From the NCBI GenBank assembly GCA_030745875.1, contig JASLNT010000067.1, positions 32,215 to 96,214 of the forward strand: a stretch of 64,000 nucleotides of DNA, written 5' to 3'. A program made the translations under genes and the position numbers. The notes under the pieces are model-generated. The model was given only the letters and a program-made list of their open reading frames with translations, was not told the origin of the DNA and ran no database searches. The DNA is from Phycisphaerae bacterium (lineage in GTDB: Bacteria; Planctomycetota; Phycisphaerae; SM23-33). Of this stretch, positions 60,848-64,000 are shown in pieces (within the stretch, counting starts at the first letter, position 1; every line of letters starts with the position of its first letter).

Positions 60848-62338
60848 ATGAAGAATAGAGATTTCACTCGAAGGGAGTTTCTGCGAATTTGCGGTATTGG
60901 GGCGGCCGCCTCCTCGCTTGGCTGCGGTTCCCTTACCGATACAAAGGCTCCGGCGTCCAGGCGCCCCAATATCATCTTCATCCTCGCAGACGATCTGGGT
61001 TGGGCCGAACTGGGATGCTACGGAAACGACTTCAACGAAACGCCTAATCTCGATCGCATGGCGAAAGAGGGAATGCGGTTCACCAATGCGTACGCCTCGG
61101 CTCCGGTCTGCTCGCCTTATCGGGCGGCATTTCTTACCGGTCAATATCCGGCGCGAGTGGGCATTACCGACTATCTCCGCCCGGGCGACAAACCGCTGTC
61201 AACCGATCACGTAACCATCGCCAAGCTGTTGAAGCGGAACGGATATGCCACTTGTATGATCGGCAAGTGGCACTTGACGGGGTATCGCCACCACGGCGCC
61301 AAGGTCGAGATACGCCCCACCGATCACGGATTCGACGAGGAGTTGATCAACGAGATCAAAGGCGTCGGCAACGGAGCCAATTTCTTCCCATACGTATTCC
61401 GCACGCAGAAGATATGCTGGCTGAACGTTAAGAAAAAACGGTTACCGGGCAATGAATATCTCGTCGACCGCATGAATCTCGAAGCCGTGGATTTCATCGA
61501 GCGGAATAAGGACCGCCCGTTCTTTCTCTACTTAAGCCATTTCGCCACGCACAGTATCCTTAACGGTAAGCCTGAAGTCGTCGAGAAATATCGCCGAAAG
61601 CACGCCCCGCCAGCCAGCAAACGGACCCGTTGCTATCTCTGCAAGGATGCGGGTAAAACCGGCGATGCAGACAACCACTGGGCTCCGAACTACAATCCGC
61701 ACCTCGCTGCGATGCTGGAGAGCATTGACGACGGCGTGGGCATGATCGTCAAGAAACTCTCGGAGTTGGGACTTGCGGACAATACGCTTATTGTGTTCAC
61801 AAGCGACAACGGAGGCGAATCGCAAGTCACGCTGAACGGAGCCCTTCGCGCGGGCAAGAGTTCGCTGTACGAAGGCGGAATCCGCGTACCGCTGGTAATC
61901 CGCTGGCCGGGGAAGACGGGCGATGGCGGCGTCTGTGATGGAGTCACCACCAACGTGGACTTCTATCCGACGTTCGCTTCCGCCGCCGGAGCAGCAACCG
62001 ATCCGAAGCAGCATCTTGACGGGGTTTCCATCACGCCGATGCTCATTGATCCCAAGTCCCCGGTGAAGCGGAACGACGTGTATTGGCACTATCCGCTGGA
62101 CAAACCGCATTTCCTGGGCGGAGTATCAAGCGGCGCGGTGCGACACGGGCGATGGAAGCTCATCGAATTCTTTGAAACAGGCAAGCTGGAGCTCTACGAT
62201 CTGCAGATCGACCTCGGCGAGCAAACAGACCTGTCAGCCAGGCACCCCGAAAGAGTCGCTGAAATGCGACGTCGCTTAAGCAGGTGGCGCAAAGGCATAG
62301 GCGCCAGGATCCCCAACGGTCAGAAGGTAAAGGCGTAA
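60848..62338 (+). CDS. Sulfatase, type I, with CSPYR active site
   Basis: A 496-residue sulfatase with a Tat-type signal (FTRREFLRICGIGAAASSLGC; the Cys may be a lipobox). Catalytic residues: metal ligands IIFILADDLGWAELGC, modified Cys C88 in APVCSPYRAAFLTGQ, HFATHS, and DNGGESQVTLNG with IVFTSDNGG; RVPLVIRWPGK follows. The formylglycine motif reads CSPYR, keeping C-x-P-x-R but with Tyr in place of the usual Ser or Thr. I chose ATG 60848, preceded by AGGAGATA. It diverges from the EF-hand/SGNH gene. Substrate is probably a sulfated sugar, with specificity unknown. Confidence 0.93.
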   Translation: MKNRDFTRREFLRICGIGAAASSLGCGSLTDTKAPASRRPNIIFILADDLGWAELGCYGNDFNETPNLDRMAKEGMRFTNAYASAPVCSPYRAAFLTGQYPARVGITDYLRPGDKPLSTDHVTIAKLLKRNGYATCMIGKWHLTGYRHHGAKVEIRPTDHGFDEELINEIKGVGNGANFFPYVFRTQKICWLNVKKKRLPGNEYLVDRMNLEAVDFIERNKDRPFFLYLSHFATHSILNGKPEVVEKYRRKHAPPASKRTRCYLCKDAGKTGDADNHWAPNYNPHLAAMLESIDDGVGMIVKKLSELGLADNTLIVFTSDNGGESQVTLNGALRAGKSSLYEGGIRVPLVIRWPGKTGDGGVCDGVTTNVDFYPTFASAAGAATDPKQHLDGVSITPMLIDPKSPVKRNDVYWHYPLDKPHFLGGVSSGAVRHGRWKLIEFFETGKLELYDLQIDLGEQTDLSARHPERVAEMRRRLSRWRKGIGARIPNGQKVKA

Positions 62339-62751
62339 CTCAACCGCCAGCGCCCCACGCTCCTTCCTCAATCCGCCTTAGCGGACGCACCAAATTCTCT
62401 CTTGCCGCGCGTTCACGCCCATGTTCACACTTTCGCCAGGTGTGACACCATTGACACTACCCATCGCCACCATCCCAGCCGCCGCTCCCGACGGAAACGC
62501 ATCCAGCAACACCACGCTAACCCACGCATATTCAAGTCGTTCCAACACATTTCGACATCACCGCCCGCGCGTGTTTCCTGACACGGACATCTCGTACGTC
62601 TTTTCCACATTGACCCGAGACCCTGTCACATGTGTGAACCAATTGTGAACCATCAACAGCTCGACGCTTCGCGTATGATCGCTTACAACCGGACTGACGA
62701 GATTTGACAATTGCATACGCCCCCCCTGCGATGATAGGCTCTTGGACCTTC
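62339..62751. other. Gene-free stretch of about 410 bases
   Basis: No convincing gene is seen between the sulfatase and the oxidoreductase. Short frames on both strands (about 60-75 codons) have the composition of random sequence and lack ribosome-binding sites. A small stem, TCCGC-CTTA-GCGGA, occurs near 62370-62385 and could terminate the sulfatase transcript, but no T-run follows. Direct near-repeats of GTGTGA-type sequence (about 62439 and 62632) have no clear meaning. Confidence 0.5.
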
Positions 62752-63867
62752 ATGGCGAAAGTATTCGACATCGCAATACTCGGGGGCACGCCTGCGAGCC
62801 TGGCGGCTGGATACGCTCTGGCCAAAAGCGGTTGCAGCGTGGTCCTTGTGGACTGCCCCACTCCGGGCAACGAATCTCCGCTGTCGGATTGGGCTCCGGC
62901 AAGCGTGTTCGCGCTTCCGGGTATGCCCAAATCGCTGCCAAAAAGATGCGCCGCCACTCCCTTTCGTTCTGTACGGTACCACAATGTTGATTTCAGCAAG
63001 CAAGCCGAGCATCGCGGACGACCGGTTCTGGGCTACTTCCTGCATCCGGACAAGTTGTGCAGAGTATTGGCGGCCGACGCCCGCAAGGCTGGCGTCAGTC
63101 TGCGTAAAACCAACTCGCTTCCGAACGTCGCACTGAAGGAAAGCGGTATTGTCCTGTCGGGATCGTGCAAGTCAAAAGCCAGACTCCTGCTGTTTGTCGG
63201 CGGGTCGGCATCCTCGGCCATTGGGCATTTGGCGCTGCCTAACGGCGGCTCGTTCCCATCGCAACTGAGCATCGCAGGCCTGGATATTCCGTTGACGCCT
63301 TCAGTGGCGAAACAAATCACCGACAAATCCCTGAACGTGGTCGAAACACCGAAACGAAGCAATCTTGGGATGTGTTTTGTGGTTGGCGACACGCTACACG
63401 CCAGGGTCATGTCGGAATCTCTCGGCAGCGATCCGGGCGGGGGAGAACTTTCGGATCTAATCATCGGCCTGTGTAACGCGGAGATCCTTCCGGAACGATT
63501 GGCGTTGGGTAAGGCCAACGGAGCAATGTGGCGTCCTCAGGCCGGTGTCGCAATGGAGATGAACTCGCACACCGCCAAGAGATGTCTTCTGGCCGGTTCG
63601 GCGGGCGGATTCGCCGCTGCGGTTACCGGTCAGACCCTTTATCCATCGGTGCATTCGGCGTTGCTGGCGGCTCAATGCGCCGCCGACGTGCTCGACCGGG
63701 GAAGCGCCAACATCCAGGAACGCCTGGGCGATTTCAAGACCTCGTGGCGTCAAACACTCGGACCATACCTCAGCCCTCCTGACGCGAGCCTCCAGATGCT
63801 CGTCCCACTACTGTTCGCCAACAAAAGAGTCGTGCCCAGATTCACAAAATCTCTGCTTAGCTGTTAA
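62752..63867 (+). CDS. FAD-dependent oxidoreductase-like protein, end possibly supplied by an IS element
   Basis: A 371-residue flavoprotein-like protein. The N-terminus is a dinucleotide-binding fold with a glycine loop reading ILGGTPASLAAGYALAKSG and an acidic residue after the second strand (VVLVDCP). Further, CRVLAADARKAGVSL and AKRCLLAGSAGGFAAAVTGQTLYPSVHSA resemble the second FAD site of geranylgeranyl-reductase/glucose-inhibited-type proteins. Substrate domain unknown. The ATG at 62752 starts immediately before the Rossmann strand; earlier TTG 62704 or ATG 62731 are possible. The last codons (SLLSC, then TAA) lie at the apparent tip of an IS21-like element, so the C-terminus may be truncated or altered. 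Confidence 0.7.
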   Translation: MAKVFDIAILGGTPASLAAGYALAKSGCSVVLVDCPTPGNESPLSDWAPASVFALPGMPKSLPKRCAATPFRSVRYHNVDFSKQAEHRGRPVLGYFLHPDKLCRVLAADARKAGVSLRKTNSLPNVALKESGIVLSGSCKSKARLLLFVGGSASSAIGHLALPNGGSFPSQLSIAGLDIPLTPSVAKQITDKSLNVVETPKRSNLGMCFVVGDTLHARVMSESLGSDPGGGELSDLIIGLCNAEILPERLALGKANGAMWRPQAGVAMEMNSHTAKRCLLAGSAGGFAAAVTGQTLYPSVHSALLAAQCAADVLDRGSANIQERLGDFKTSWRQTLGPYLSPPDASLQMLVPLLFANKRVVPRFTKSLLSC

Positions 63868-63916
63868 GAGGCGCTTAAAATAGGCCACTTGGAGGCGCTT
63901 GAAAGTAGGCCACCTT
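63868..63916 (+). repeat. Two tandem ~24-base repeats at the IS end
   Basis: GAGGCGCTT followed by TAGGCCAC occurs twice, at 63868-63890 and 63892-63916, differing by a few bases and a two-base length change. They are likely transposase-binding sites of the IS21-like element. Confidence 0.75.
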
Positions 63917-63944
63917 GAAGGGTCGCACATTCGGTAGGCTCTGT

Positions 63945-63965
63945 CATCCTGAATGGATCAGGATG
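63945..63965 (+). promoter_or_regulatory. Stem-loop before the istA start
   Basis: CATCCTGA and TCAGGATG form a perfect 8-bp stem with loop ATGGA. It ends one base before the AAGGAG ribosome-binding site of the following CDS, so it may limit transposase translation or block read-in transcription. Confidence 0.45.
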
Positions 63966-63979
63966 GAAGGAGCCGCTGA

Positions 63980-64000
63980 ATGGCGAACGAACTCAAGATG
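63980..64000 (+). CDS. istA: IS21-like transposase IstA (3' truncated by window edge)
   Basis: Only the first seven codons are visible (MANELKM). They match, from memory, the start of IstA-type transposases of IS21 elements, with a strong AAGGAG ribosome-binding site about 7-8 bases upstream. The context, with terminal repeats of the IS21 kind just before, supports this more than the few residues do. The gene continues beyond the window; an istB ATPase gene is expected after it. Confidence 0.55.

Larger units (their letters stand above)
63863..64000 (+). mobile_element. Left end of an IS21-like insertion sequence
   Basis: Two imperfect direct repeats of about 24 bases, GAGGCGCTT-AAAATAGGCCACTT (63868-63890) and GAGGCGCTT-GAAAGTAGGCCACCTT (63892-63916), mark the end of the element. 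Repeated AGGCCAC-type sequences at the tips are typical of IS21-family ends, where they serve as transposase-binding sites. They are followed by a perfect stem-loop (CATCCTGA / TCAGGATG, 63945-63965), a ribosome-binding site and the start of a CDS beginning MANELKM. The exact tip (near TGTTAA at 63862-63867) is an estimate. The rest is outside the window. Confidence 0.65.

Noticed and set aside
62421..62648. Small ORFs of 61-75 codons in the gap before the oxidoreductase
   Set aside because: Composition looks random, no ribosome-binding site, and no recognisable sequence.
1..64000. CRISPR array, rRNA operon, prophage
   Set aside because: No regularly spaced repeats, no rRNA-like sequence and no phage structural genes were seen on reading.

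Overview
The window looks like chromosome from a member of the Planctomycetota, most likely Phycisphaerae-like. The clues are Tat-exported sulfatases, a 3-keto-disaccharide hydrolase (DUF1080) protein, NPCBM and VHL-beta domains, a GH20-like enzyme, a PEP-CTERM-like tail, many small lipoproteins, and a moderately GC-rich, densely packed gene order. The placement rests on gene content only. No rRNA or tRNA gene was found.

Layout. 1-7766: truncated pyrD, a lipoprotein, tyrS, fba, nnrE, trxA and a GH20-like gene. 7908-17240: secreted proteins and a very large alpha-2-macroglobulin gene broken by a 32-bp tandem duplication. 17436-20902: murQ-anmK muropeptide recycling plus an exported hydrolase-like protein. 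21056-30665: polA, a phosphate transporter with its DUF47 partner, an nrdR/ATP-cone pair with an NrdR-box pair upstream, larC overlapping a glycosyltransferase, and a hydrolase. 30669-33722: a 1017-residue exported protein with coiled-coil, NPCBM and VHL-beta regions. 33808-42138: the elongasome genes mreC-mreD-mrdA-rodA, with cinA between them and mreB. 42295-47659: small membrane and coiled-coil proteins, a HEAT lipoprotein, lnt and an unknown gene. 48097-53998: a PEGA lipoprotein diverging from a five-gene MacAB-TolC-like export operon. 54008-62338: an extracellular polysaccharide and sulfate region (beta-helix protein, DUF1080 protein, EEP phosphatase, two sulfatases, EF-hand/SGNH protein). 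62752-64000: an FAD-type oxidoreductase whose end abuts the left end of an IS21-like element, with the first codons of istA at the window edge.

How the genes fit together. MurQ and AnmK recycle cell-wall sugars, the Mre/PBP2/RodA set builds the lateral wall, and Lnt matures the many lipoproteins. The sulfatases, beta-helix, DUF1080 and GH20-like proteins suggest growth on sulfated polysaccharides.

The most unusual observation is the first permease of the export operon. It has one in-frame TGA (codon 66) followed 15 nt later by a hairpin with a 9-bp perfect stem, a possible bulged U and a 3-bp upper stem. This resembles a bacterial selenocysteine insertion element, so the gene is either a candidate unrecognised selenoprotein or a recently inactivated gene. 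Other points of interest are the 32-bp duplication that could act as a frame switch, the NrdR plus ATP-cone pair, and the VHL-beta and zinc-ribbon fusions.
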